Assembly (NCBI RefSeq): GCF_021390335.1
Contig: NZ_JAJUXK010000001.1
Location: 744,001 to 808,000, forward strand
Direction of reading: 5' to 3'
Source: Dyadobacter sp. CY343
GTDB lineage: Bacteria; Bacteroidota; Bacteroidia; Cytophagales; Spirosomataceae
Length of the DNA stretch: 64,000 nucleotides
Made by a program: the position numbers and the translations under genes. Every line of letters starts with the position of its first letter. The first letter of the stretch is position 1. Below, piece by piece: positions 33,855 through 42,681 of the stretch. The notes below the pieces were generated by a model. That model was not told the origin of the DNA. It did no database searches and saw only the letters and a program-made list of their open reading frames with translations.

Positions 33855-34286
33855 ATGAGAAGGCTTTTATATATCACCCTGTTCTTATCCGTTCTGATTT
33901 CCTGTAAAAAAGACAGTTTCGACTACATGCCTAGCATGGCTGAGATCAACTCTCTTGGCGGAAAATGGTACCTTACCGAAGTTGAAAGAGTGTCGATCGA
34001 TAATAAGAATGTATGGGAAAAAGTGCCTGCTGCGGCGACAGACACGCTGATGTTCCGCAGCGACGGCGTGATCCTTTACGCAGACGGACTTCCCATGTGT
34101 TGCTCCCCCAAATCGCTCCTCATCAATGGCCGCCTCATCGATATCAAACCACAATTTGCATTACCAGCAAACGATTTCTGTGCGAAGGTTAACTGCGCAT
34201 TCTGCCCGCTCTGGGAACTGACGGTCAATCAAGACGAAATGATCATTTCTTCCTGCAACAATTTCAGAAGGAAATTCGTCAGATAG
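33855..34286 (+). CDS. Small lipoprotein, possibly lipocalin-like
   Basis: A 143-residue protein with a signal peptide and lipobox LISC (Cys17). The mature part begins with a Gly-Gly-Lys-Trp-Tyr-Leu start of a beta-barrel (LGGKWYLTEVE) and LMFRSDGVILYADG, like the lipocalin-like domain of Bacteroidota lipoproteins. Seven cysteines in the second half (MCCSPK, CAKVNCAFCP, SSCNN) suggest disulfides or metal binding, unusual for this group. Its last 8 bases overlap the convergent hydrolase gene. Confidence 0.75.
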   Translation: MRRLLYITLFLSVLISCKKDSFDYMPSMAEINSLGGKWYLTEVERVSIDNKNVWEKVPAAATDTLMFRSDGVILYADGLPMCCSPKSLLINGRLIDIKPQFALPANDFCAKVNCAFCPLWELTVNQDEMIISSCNNFRRKFVR

Positions 34287-35055
34287 TTTCGTCGAGAAAA
34301 TTCATCAGTACCGACACAAAAGCTTTCGGCTGTTCGGCCTGTACCCAGTGCCCCGCATCCTGGATCGTTTCAAGCTTTGCCTGGGGAAACAGTTCTTTAA
34401 TTCCCGCCATATCTTCATCCTGAATGTAATGCGAATTGGCGCCGCGGATAAATAGTACCGGCGCCTCTACCTGCTTTTCAGACTTTATTTCTGCCCCCAC
34501 TTTCGGCATATAAGATGTGAGTACCGGCAGGTTAAACCGCCAAGCAAAACCGCCTTCATCTGTTCTGTAAAGGTTTTTCAACAAAAATTGGCGCACCGCC
34601 AGAATAGGTTCGTACCGACTCAGAATTTCATCCGCCTCATTCCGCGATTCGATCTGATCAATCGGAATGGCATTCAATCCTTCCAATATTTTAGTGTGGT
34701 GAATAGGGTAACCTTTTGGGCCAATATCCACAATAACCAGTTTTTCAAAAGTACCGGGGTAAGTAACTGCATATTCCATCACCGTTTTTCCGCCCATTGA
34801 GTGGCCGAGCAGGATCGGGTTTTCGATATGGTGCTCTTTGATAAACCCTTCCAGATCTTTCGCAAGTGTAGGAAAATCAAGCGGCGCTTCGTGCGGAGAG
34901 CGCCCGTGGTTTCGCTGGTCTACCAGATACAGCTGATACCCGTGATCTGCGATCGCTTTACTGATCGTGAGCCAGTTGTCCAGAAATCCAAAAACGCCGT
35001 GAAGAATCAGCAACGGTTTCCCGCTATCTCCGATCTTTTTATAGTTGAGTTGCAT
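34279..35055 (-). CDS. Alpha/beta hydrolase (YbfF-like esterase)
   Basis: About 258 residues with ILHGVFGFLDNW (oxyanion-hole region), the nucleophile elbow GHSMGG, Asp in the acidic position of the late VLFIRGANSHY region, and catalytic His in DAGHWVQAE. It resembles the YbfF esterase group. ATG at 35055 (MQLNYKKIG) is chosen as start because family members begin here; the frame is open to 35184 and the added 43 residues are not conserved, although they contain a hydrophobic stretch. Confidence 0.87.
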   Translation of the reverse strand: MQLNYKKIGDSGKPLLILHGVFGFLDNWLTISKAIADHGYQLYLVDQRNHGRSPHEAPLDFPTLAKDLEGFIKEHHIENPILLGHSMGGKTVMEYAVTYPGTFEKLVIVDIGPKGYPIHHTKILEGLNAIPIDQIESRNEADEILSRYEPILAVRQFLLKNLYRTDEGGFAWRFNLPVLTSYMPKVGAEIKSEKQVEAPVLFIRGANSHYIQDEDMAGIKELFPQAKLETIQDAGHWVQAEQPKAFVSVLMNFLDETI

Positions 35056-35184
35056 TTGCTCTTTGGGTTCAATAAAAGTGGTGGTACTAGATAGTAACAA
35101 AAGAAGGCTACAATTGTTCAGCAGGAAAATTTTTAGAATATTTTTTTCAAATGCCTTTCCTGCCGAGCTTCTTTCGTTCGGCAC

Positions 35185-35526
35185 GCTAAGTATTTAAAAT
35201 TTAACAAAATCTTAACATAGTGAATTATGGCTTATACGTCCGTACAAGGTAATTCTACATAAAAAGCCCATTTCAGGCTGTGGATAACGATTATCAGACA
35301 TTCGAAAAGGTTATAAAATTATAATAACCAGCGTTTTGGTAAATGTTTAATTATTGCTTTAATAAAATTCATTATTCCAATAAATCAGGTAGTTACGTAT
35401 ATTAGTATTGCATTTTAGTAGGATTTTGATTTTTGTTTCTCAATCTAAAAAGGTATTATTTTGCAGTTAATGGTGCTTGTCACCAGAAGTGAACCACTAA
35501 TAGTACAAACCTAATCACCAAAGTTT
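35185..35526 (+). other. AT-rich leader region of the TonB receptor gene
   Basis: No gene seen. Starting from the preferred hydrolase start at 35055 the non-coding gap is 471 bases. It is AT-rich, and holds TATTATTTTG (35454-35463), close to but not a perfect -7 element, about 63 bases before the ATG, and a small hairpin GGTGCTTGTCACC at 35471-35483 in the likely leader. This is the place where the receptor's promoter and any anti-sigma/hybrid-regulator target would lie. Confidence 0.4.
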
Positions 35527-38500
35527 ATGAGAAGGAAAAGTTTACTTTTCAGGGCAGTGTTTACCGCACTGGTTGCTACTTCATTGTTTTTACTCGGAGG
35601 GCAACTACAGGCGCAGGTAACTACTTCCGCAATTAACGGGACGATCACGGACTCCAAAGGGGAAGCGCTCCCGGGAGCCACGGTGGTAGCAGTGCACGAA
35701 CCGTCGGGAACGCAATATGGTACCGTAACCACCGACGCAGGCAGGTACAGTTTTCCATCGGTCCGGATTGGGGGACCTTATAAAGTGACCGTTACTTTTG
35801 TAGGCTTCTCGGAGCAAAGCAAATCCAACATTTTTGCTGAACTCGGTACAGCCAGCAATATCAATATCGTACTTACAGAAGGCGGGACCGAGTTACAGGA
35901 AGTAGTAGTTACTTCAGGTGCAGGCCAGGTTTTCAATGGGGAAAGAACAGGCGCTGCGACTTCGGTGAACAGCGAGCAGCTGAGAACTTTACCAACCGTA
36001 TCAAGGAGCATCAGTGATTTCACCCGGTTGACACCTCAGGCAAACGGTAACAGCTTCGGTGGTCGCGACGGTCGTTACAACAACTTCCAGGTTGACGGAG
36101 CAAATTTCAATAACGGTTTTGGTTTGAATGATAACCCGCTTCCGGGCGGCGGCGGTCTGTCTTTGGATGCGATTGAAGAGATTCAGGTAAATATCGCACC
36201 GTTTGACGTTCGTCAGAGCGGTTTTTCAGGAGCTGGTATCAATGCAGTAACGCGCAGCGGGACAAACAAACTGACAGGTTCTGCTTACGGATTTTACAAC
36301 AATCAGGATTTACAGGGCAAGAAAGTCGATGGAAGTGAGATTACCAGACCAGACGCGACCAGCCAGACGATCGGTTTGAGATTAGGTGGTGCGTTGGTGA
36401 AAAACAAATTGTTTTTCTTCGTGAATGCAGAGCAGATCAAGAAAACAGGCTCAGGTGTAGGTGCAGTGAACTTGTGGAGACCGTCGGAAAATGGTATTGC
36501 TGACCAGACACAGAATATCTCGCGTACAACCAGAGCAGATCTGGAAGCAGTTCGCAATCACCTGATCAACCGCTGGGGTTACGATCCGGGCGCTTATGAA
36601 GGTTATGCAAATGACAACAGCGAAAAAACGACGAGCATATTGGCCAGGATCGACTGGAACATCAATAACAAGAACAAACTGGCAGTTCGCTATAATCAGG
36701 TAGAGAGTTCAGCTCCTTCTTTGGTGAATGCAAACTCAGGTGCTAACCCGCGTACACCTTTCGAAAGTGGTCGTGTGAGCGCGCTTTCAATGGCATTTGC
36801 AAATACAATGTATTCAACCAAAAACATTGTACGCTCAATTACAGCTGAATTGAACAGTGAGATCACCCCGAAACTATCGAACCAGTTCCTTGCTACTTAC
36901 AGCCGCATTCAGGCGACCCGCAGTTCGCCAAGTGCTGAGTTCCCGATGATCGATATCGGTTTTGCAGGCGACAATCTGAGAGACCCGGCTACTACTACTT
37001 ATCAGAACTACATTACAGCAGGTTACGAGCTGTTTACTTACGGTAACGACGTTTTGAATGACAATTTCAGCTTTATCAATAACCTTACTTACGTAACCGG
37101 TAAGCACACATTCACAGGCGGTATCAGTTTTGAAATGCAGAAATTTGGTAACAGATACCTGAGAAACGGTACTTCTTACTACCGCTATGCTTCGGTTGAG
37201 GAATTCCTGGCAACAGGTACACCGAATGAGGTTGCACCTTTGCAGTTTGCATTGACTTATCCTTACGAAGGCCAGGATCCTTACGCTCCTGTAAAATACG
37301 GTCTGCCTTCGATCTATATTCAGGACAAATTTGACGTAAACGAAAGACTGACCATTACAGCAGGACTTCGCGCTGAAATGCCAGTATTCCTGAATGATCT
37401 GACAAGAAACTCGGCAGTTGATACTTTGAGATTATTGGGATTGAATGGTGCTGAGCGTACTTACGACACTGGTTCTTGGCCTAAAACGCGCGTGATGTTA
37501 TCTCCGCGTGTTGGTTTCAGGTGGGATGCAAAAGGCGATAAGTCACTGATCTTCCGCGGAGGTACAGGTATTTTCGCTGGTCGCGTGCCGTTTGTTTGGC
37601 TTACCAATATGCCAACTGGTCTCGGTGTGATCCAGAATGTGGTTGAGCCGGGTAGCTATGCAGCTTCTGCGCCGTGGATCGGGGATATTCGTTTTCAGCC
37701 TGAGAAATATTACTGGCTGAACAATACGCCTGCCAGCGCAGCGAATGTATTTATCAAAAACCCAAGAGCTGGTCTGCCAAGTACATTGGCCCTGGTTGAC
37801 CCTGAATTCAAGATGCCGCAAATTTGGAGATCAAGCTTCGGTGTGGATTACAAAATCCCGGGAACGCCATTCTCTTTGACAGGAGATGTGATCTATACCA
37901 AAGATATTCAGGCTGTTTACCAATTTGGTGCAAACAGAAAAGCAGCTACACAGCGCTTGAATTACAGCGGAGACGATCGTGAATTTTACCCAAATACGGC
38001 TTCTTACCAATATAACAGCAGAATCGGAGCAAACTCTGTGAGTGTTTTGAGCAATACTTCAAAAGGTTACTCGGTGAATGCTACGATTGGTTTGACGATG
38101 GCTGCGCGCCGCGGATTCTACGGATCGGTATTCTACTCGCATACAACTGCAAAAGGAACAACAGACAACAGCGGATCGAATGCAAGTTCGGCCTGGGGTG
38201 CTACGCCGAATATCAACAACCCGAATGACCTGAGCCTTTTCAGTTCTGTGGATGCATTGCCGAACCGCGTGATCGGTACATTGTCTTACCGCGTTGAATA
38301 TGCAAATCACCTGGCTTCTACATTTTCAGTGTTTTACAACGGGTCTAACCTTGGAAACTACGGTAATGTTACCCAGGGCAGATTTTCGTACACCTATAAT
38401 GGTGACCTGAACGGAGATGCGATCGGTGCGGATATGTTATATGTACCTCGCAGCGCTTCTGAGCTTACTTTTGATAACAATACCGTAGGCGGAGTGACTT

Positions 38501-38931
38501 TCACAGCCGAGGAGCAGCGGGCAGCTTTTGATAAATATATCGAGAGCAACGAGTTCCTGAAAAGCAAAAGGGGCGGATATGCAGATCGTAACGGTGGTGT
38601 AATGCCTTGGCTGAACCGCGTTGATTTCAAATTCTTGCAGGATATCTTCACAAATATTGGTAAAACTAAAAATACCTTGCAGCTGAGTGTGGACGTGATC
38701 AATGCTGGTAACCTGCTTAGCTCTAAATGGGGAGTTCGCCAGGAGCTGATCACAGGCGCTAATATGCCATTGCGCCGTAAAAGCGTAGATGCAAATGGTG
38801 TACCGGTATTTACCATGAACACGATTCAGATCGATGGAAAAACGGTTCTGCCGACAGACCAGATCTTCCGTAACAATACGACCACTTCCACTACATGGAG
38901 CATGTTGGTAGGTGTTAGGTATTTGTTCTAA
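35527..38931 (+). CDS. TonB-dependent outer-membrane receptor, Oar-like
   Basis: A 1134-residue outer-membrane protein: signal peptide (1-29, ending LQAQ), a carboxypeptidase-regulatory-like domain (about 32-115, INGTITDSKGEALPGATV), a plug domain (about 120-240, with GGRDGRYNNFQVDGANFNNGFG and NAVTRSGTNKLTGSAYGF), and a long beta-barrel ending in Phe (VGVRYLF). The NAVTRSGTN plug places it with Oar/Cna-B-type receptors rather than SusC; there is no SusD beside it. Substrate unknown, perhaps peptides or polymers. It is a single gene with a terminator. Confidence 0.93.
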   Translation: MRRKSLLFRAVFTALVATSLFLLGGQLQAQVTTSAINGTITDSKGEALPGATVVAVHEPSGTQYGTVTTDAGRYSFPSVRIGGPYKVTVTFVGFSEQSKSNIFAELGTASNINIVLTEGGTELQEVVVTSGAGQVFNGERTGAATSVNSEQLRTLPTVSRSISDFTRLTPQANGNSFGGRDGRYNNFQVDGANFNNGFGLNDNPLPGGGGLSLDAIEEIQVNIAPFDVRQSGFSGAGINAVTRSGTNKLTGSAYGFYNNQDLQGKKVDGSEITRPDATSQTIGLRLGGALVKNKLFFFVNAEQIKKTGSGVGAVNLWRPSENGIADQTQNISRTTRADLEAVRNHLINRWGYDPGAYEGYANDNSEKTTSILARIDWNINNKNKLAVRYNQVESSAPSLVNANSGANPRTPFESGRVSALSMAFANTMYSTKNIVRSITAELNSEITPKLSNQFLATYSRIQATRSSPSAEFPMIDIGFAGDNLRDPATTTYQNYITAGYELFTYGNDVLNDNFSFINNLTYVTGKHTFTGGISFEMQKFGNRYLRNGTSYYRYASVEEFLATGTPNEVAPLQFALTYPYEGQDPYAPVKYGLPSIYIQDKFDVNERLTITAGLRAEMPVFLNDLTRNSAVDTLRLLGLNGAERTYDTGSWPKTRVMLSPRVGFRWDAKGDKSLIFRGGTGIFAGRVPFVWLTNMPTGLGVIQNVVEPGSYAASAPWIGDIRFQPEKYYWLNNTPASAANVFIKNPRAGLPSTLALVDPEFKMPQIWRSSFGVDYKIPGTPFSLTGDVIYTKDIQAVYQFGANRKAATQRLNYSGDDREFYPNTASYQYNSRIGANSVSVLSNTSKGYSVNATIGLTMAARRGFYGSVFYSHTTAKGTTDNSGSNASSAWGATPNINNPNDLSLFSSVDALPNRVIGTLSYRVEYANHLASTFSVFYNGSNLGNYGNVTQGRFSYTYNGDLNGDAIGADMLYVPRSASELTFDNNTVGGVTFTAEEQRAAFDKYIESNEFLKSKRGGYADRNGGVMPWLNRVDFKFLQDIFTNIGKTKNTLQLSVDVINAGNLLSSKWGVRQELITGANMPLRRKSVDANGVPVFTMNTIQIDGKTVLPTDQIFRNNTTTSTTWSMLVGVRYLF

Positions 38932-38952
38932 AACCAGAAATTACAACATAAG

Positions 38953-38988
38953 AAAGGCCGGGAGCAGCGTTTGTCTCCCGGCCTTTTT
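38953..38988. terminator. Terminator after the TonB receptor
   Basis: AAAGGCCGGGAG (38953-38964) pairs with CTCCCGGCCTTT (38975-38986) and two more T follow; 21 bases after the stop codon and convergent with patatin. Confidence 0.85.
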
Positions 38989-39012
38989 GTATTCAGTCCT
39001 TTGCTGGAATTT

Positions 39013-39921
39013 TTATTCAGCTATTTTCTCTTTTTCTAAAAGTACTTCCATACCTGCGCGGTAACCCTCGACGATCAATCTCGATATATCGTCGGAATTG
39101 AAATGCTGTAAATCAAGGAACAAGGGGGTTAATGGGCGGATCACAGTCAGTTTCATTTGCTTGCCCCGCAAAATGGACCTGTCCACATAAGATTCGGCCC
39201 AGGCGATATTGCTGTTCACGATCTGGTTGACGGTGATATCTCTTACCCTCTCTATCAGCGTGATCAAATTTCTTGAGTTAATATCCTCCGGCTGGTACAA
39301 TAGGGGAGAATGACAGGCGATGAGCACGATTTCCGTGGCGCCGTCTTCAATTGCTTGCCGCACGGGCGCTACTTCCCGCATTCCGCCGTCGAGAAAAAGC
39401 TGCTGCTCAATTTGTACCGCCGGCATTAGCATCGGAATGGACGAACTTGCAAAGACAAAATCAAGGTAATGCCGGTCGCTGGGCGATACATATTTGATCT
39501 CCCCGCTATCTATATTCACTGCCCCTACCTTCACTTTCACAGGCGTGTTTTCAAGAAAATCCTTGTTCACGTACTTTCTGATCATATTATGCAGCGGAAC
39601 AGGATCTACGATTCCGTCAAACCGGCTCATCAGGGTATTCATTCCGAGCATAACCCTGGAACGCAGGGTAGAGATATCCTGGGGCTGTGTGATATTCTTG
39701 ATCCAGAATTCGAGCAGCTTCCGGCTTGCAAAAGACCAGTTTACAGTATTCTTCTCGCTGAATTGCCTGCCCGCCTCATTGGCCAGAAAAGTAGTATTCA
39801 ATGCGCCAACCGAGATCCCGTAGATCATATCCGGTTCAAACCCCTTTTCCAATACCGCCTGGATAACGCCCACCTGAAACGCTCCCTTCATAGATCCTCC
39901 CCCGAGGACAAGTGCTTTCAT
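39013..39921 (-). CDS. Patatin-like phospholipase
   Basis: A 302-residue patatin-fold lipid acyl hydrolase: oxyanion GGGSMKG (7-13), nucleophile elbow GISVG (Ser37) and Asp178 in LDGG, the complete Ser/Asp dyad. No signal peptide, no RssA-like TM, so probably cytoplasmic or membrane-peripheral. Its upstream region is unusual: an octamer repeat begins 7 bases before the ATG, followed further upstream by a 42-nt purine tract on the coding strand. Confidence 0.9.
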   Translation of the reverse strand: MKALVLGGGSMKGAFQVGVIQAVLEKGFEPDMIYGISVGALNTTFLANEAGRQFSEKNTVNWSFASRKLLEFWIKNITQPQDISTLRSRVMLGMNTLMSRFDGIVDPVPLHNMIRKYVNKDFLENTPVKVKVGAVNIDSGEIKYVSPSDRHYLDFVFASSSIPMLMPAVQIEQQLFLDGGMREVAPVRQAIEDGATEIVLIACHSPLLYQPEDINSRNLITLIERVRDITVNQIVNSNIAWAESYVDRSILRGKQMKLTVIRPLTPLFLDLQHFNSDDISRLIVEGYRAGMEVLLEKEKIAE

Positions 39922-39927
39922 TTAGTT

Positions 39928-39962
39928 AATGAGTGAATGACTGAATGACTGAATGAGTGAAT
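39928..39962 (+). repeat. Octamer repeat GAATGAGT/GAATGACT upstream of patatin
   Basis: Units AATGAGT, GAATGACT, GAATGACT, GAATGAGT, GAAT in tandem (39928-39962), the same octamer as the repeats around the four-helix-bundle gene. It lies in the presumed 5' leader of the patatin mRNA, ending 7 bases before the start codon. Confidence 0.85.
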
Positions 39963-40003
39963 CCCTTCTCCTTTCCTCCTTCCTCCCTTTCCTCCCTTCC
40001 CCC
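39962..40003 (+). repeat. 42-nt pure pyrimidine tract
   Basis: An unbroken C/T run of 42 bases directly beside the octamer repeat. On the patatin coding strand it is a purine run with several GGAGG/AAGGAGG-like words. Such tracts can form triplex (H-)DNA, and as RNA could act as stacked ribosome-binding sites. Confidence 0.85.
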
Positions 40004-40057
40004 AATTCTAAACATTTTCACACTTAAATTGATATAAACAGAAGATTTTATTCCAAA

Positions 40058-40087
40058 TTTGAAGATTAGTGTTCGGGAGTAAATTTG
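40058..40087 (+). promoter_or_regulatory. Promoter of the polyprenyl synthetase gene
   Basis: TTTG (40058-40061), 18-base spacer, TAAATTTG (40080-40087): a full -33/-7 pair, 74 bases upstream of the ATG and with the same spacing as the transaldolase promoter. Confidence 0.6.
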
Positions 40088-40161
40088 ACTTTCAGCCTGT
40101 CTGAAATGTCCGTTGAACATCCTTTCAATTTCCAGGGGAACATGGTCCCTTTTTCAAGCAT

Positions 40162-41136
40162 ATGACCCTTTCAATAAAGGAAATCCAGCTTCCTATTGCA
40201 GACGAAATGAAGGCTTTCGAGCACAAATTCCGTCAATTTATGAAAAGCGATGTAATGCTCCTTGATCAGATTATGAACTATATCGTGAGGCGAAAAGGAA
40301 AGCAGCTTCGTCCGATGTTCGTTTTTCTATCTGCCGGAGTCTGCGGCAATATTACCGAATCCACTTACAGGGGCGGGGCGCTGATCGAATTGCTGCATAC
40401 GGCCACGCTGGTTCATGATGATGTGGTGGACGATTCCAACTACCGCCGCAGTTTTTTTTCTGTCAATGCCTTATGGAAGAACAAAATCGCAGTGCTTGTC
40501 GGTGACTACCTGCTTTCGCGGGGATTGCTGCTTTCTGTGGATCACGGAGAATTTGACCTTTTAAAAATCGTTTCTACCGCTGTGCGTGAGCTGAGTGAGG
40601 GAGAATTGCTGCAAATAGAAAAGGCCCGGCGGCTCGATATCAACGAAGAAGTTTACTACCAGATCATCCGTCAAAAAACGGCCTCACTGATCGCTTCGTG
40701 CTGTGCAGTAGGCGCGAGTTCCGTAGGTGCGAGTGAAGATATTGTGAAGCAAATGCACGCTTTCGGCGAAAAAGTCGGAATGGCATTTCAGATTAAAGAC
40801 GATTTGTTTGACTACGGCGAGGAGGAAATCGGCAAGCCGCTTGGGATCGATATCAAGGAAAAGAAAATGACCCTGCCGCTTATTTATGCATTGAACAAAT
40901 CGTCGTGGCTCGAAAAACGGAGCATTATCAATATCATCCGCAACGAAAGTCACAAACCCAGGAAGGTAAAGGAAGTGATCGATTTCGTCAAAAATTCCGG
41001 CGGATTGCGTTATGCGCAGGAAGTAATGCAGCGGTATGTAGAAGAAGCCCAGGTCATTTTAAGCCAGTTTGCCGACTCTCCGCATCGCCGGTCGATGGAG
41101 CAGTTAGTCCAGTTTACGATCGAGCGTAGTAAGTAG
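40162..41136 (+). CDS. Polyprenyl diphosphate synthase (long-chain)
   Basis: A 324-residue trans-isoprenyl diphosphate synthase with both aspartate-rich motifs, DDVVDD (86-91) and DDLFD in FQIKDDLFDYG, and GKQLRPMFVF. It lengthens farnesyl diphosphate to the side chain of menaquinone. The residues just before the first motif are small (LLHTATLVH), in line with a long-chain (octaprenyl/heptaprenyl-type) product. The next gene is separate. Confidence 0.92.
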   Translation: MTLSIKEIQLPIADEMKAFEHKFRQFMKSDVMLLDQIMNYIVRRKGKQLRPMFVFLSAGVCGNITESTYRGGALIELLHTATLVHDDVVDDSNYRRSFFSVNALWKNKIAVLVGDYLLSRGLLLSVDHGEFDLLKIVSTAVRELSEGELLQIEKARRLDINEEVYYQIIRQKTASLIASCCAVGASSVGASEDIVKQMHAFGEKVGMAFQIKDDLFDYGEEEIGKPLGIDIKEKKMTLPLIYALNKSSWLEKRSIINIIRNESHKPRKVKEVIDFVKNSGGLRYAQEVMQRYVEEAQVILSQFADSPHRRSMEQLVQFTIERSK

Positions 41137-41274
41137 CAATTCCTGGTGATCATCCTCCGGGCATGCTGTTCGTTGAGACACTAAAATTTCTTGCTTTTGC
41201 AAAATATATAAGTTAGTATAATAATATAACTAGATATTTAGTTACATTAGCATATTCACTTAATGCAAATTGTT

Positions 41275-42678
41275 ATGAAATTTTTCCTAACCATTATTTT
41301 CGTCACTGGTTATTTGCTGGCTGTTGGTCAGCCGGTTATTGTCAGTAGCCATTCTGAGGAAGGCAAGCGATTGCAGAAGAAGCTGGGGCCGGATTTCTTC
41401 GTCGAGCTCGGTGTGATTGAGGTACCGCACAGCACAGTCCATAATTTCAGCAAAGCTTGTGCTGATATTATGGCCGCTGAAAAATACAAGGATGTGTACG
41501 CCCATGGGAGTGCGGTTGTAAACAAGCAGGGCAAACCGGAATATTTCTTTGTCTCAGTTACAAGTCCGTTCCAATTTAATTCCGTTGACAAAACTAATCG
41601 TACTGCGGAATTTGATTCGCTTGCCAATGTGTTGGCAACGCATTTAAGACCGTTTGTGGAAAGCTTCATTTCCAAGCGGACCATCGGGAGAAAAACGGTC
41701 GTGACTATGTCTTCAACAGCGAAGATCCAGGCAGTTGCACGAAGCACACGAGATTCAACAATCAGCGCTATCGACGCATTGTCCGAAATGCGGGACACGT
41801 TGGGCATCAAATATATTTCCCTGTCCAAAAGCTTACTAAACACTATCCCCGCCGCAATTTACCGCTTTCCAAATGTCGAAGCGCTGCTACTGAGTGACAA
41901 CGACATTGAGGCGGTAGAGCTGGATTTATCGCGCCTGCCAAAGTTGAAACAGATCGATCTGACGGGAAACATCCTGCGGGATGGCTCTATCCGGTTGTCA
42001 AAAAACAAATCGCTTAAAATGCTGATGCTGCAAAAAAATCAGCTTAACGATATTCCTGCCGCAGTTAAACGTTGCAAAGGGCTGGAAATGCTTTGGCTGG
42101 GGAGCAACAGTCTTTCAAAGCTGAGCAACAAAAGTTTCCGACGTGCGAAGTCAGTGCTGGATCTTAATTTCTATAAATCCGGCCTCGCGGTTTTACCGAA
42201 AGGAATAAAAAAAATGAAGCGGCTGGAAGTCCTTGACCTTTATTATAACAACCTGAAAAGTCTGCCAAAAACGATAACAAAACTGCGGAACCTGACGCAT
42301 CTTGCAATTGCTCACAATCAAATTGAAGCCTTGCCTGCGGACATCGAAAAGCTTAGCAAAATACATACGCTTTACGCGCATCACAATCATCTGAGCAAGC
42401 TTCCCGAGAGCTTCAACAAAATGAAAAACCTCAAACTTCTTGATCTCGGTTACAACTGGTTTGTCCAGTTTCCCGAGCCGCTGACTTCATTTGTGAACTT
42501 GCAGGAACTCGATTTATCATCGAATAACTTCCAGGATTTTCCTGAACAATTGTTGCAAATACAGAAGCTTGAAAGGCTTCATCTGCGCGGAAATCCATTC
42601 CTCAAACCGGGCTCAGATATCATTTACAGCAAGCAGCTTTCGGTTTTGAAAGACAAGAACATCGAGGTTTTCTATTAA
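41275..42678 (+). CDS. Secreted leucine-rich-repeat protein
   Basis: About 467 residues with a signal peptide (MKFFLTIIFVTGYLLAVGQ); ATG at 41275 is preferred, although ATG at 41263 is in frame. Residues 25-160 form an unassigned domain. From about 195 to 460 run roughly eleven leucine-rich repeats of 22-23 residues with the L-x-x-L-x-L-x-x-N-x-L-x-x-L-P pattern (for example LEVLDLYYNNLKSLPKTI, LTHLAIAHNQIEALPADI). These usually bind proteins. The stop is 3 bases from the convergent DUF5916 gene. Confidence 0.88.
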   Translation: MKFFLTIIFVTGYLLAVGQPVIVSSHSEEGKRLQKKLGPDFFVELGVIEVPHSTVHNFSKACADIMAAEKYKDVYAHGSAVVNKQGKPEYFFVSVTSPFQFNSVDKTNRTAEFDSLANVLATHLRPFVESFISKRTIGRKTVVTMSSTAKIQAVARSTRDSTISAIDALSEMRDTLGIKYISLSKSLLNTIPAAIYRFPNVEALLLSDNDIEAVELDLSRLPKLKQIDLTGNILRDGSIRLSKNKSLKMLMLQKNQLNDIPAAVKRCKGLEMLWLGSNSLSKLSNKSFRRAKSVLDLNFYKSGLAVLPKGIKKMKRLEVLDLYYNNLKSLPKTITKLRNLTHLAIAHNQIEALPADIEKLSKIHTLYAHHNHLSKLPESFNKMKNLKLLDLGYNWFVQFPEPLTSFVNLQELDLSSNNFQDFPEQLLQIQKLERLHLRGNPFLKPGSDIIYSKQLSVLKDKNIEVFY

Positions 42679-42681
42679 GCC

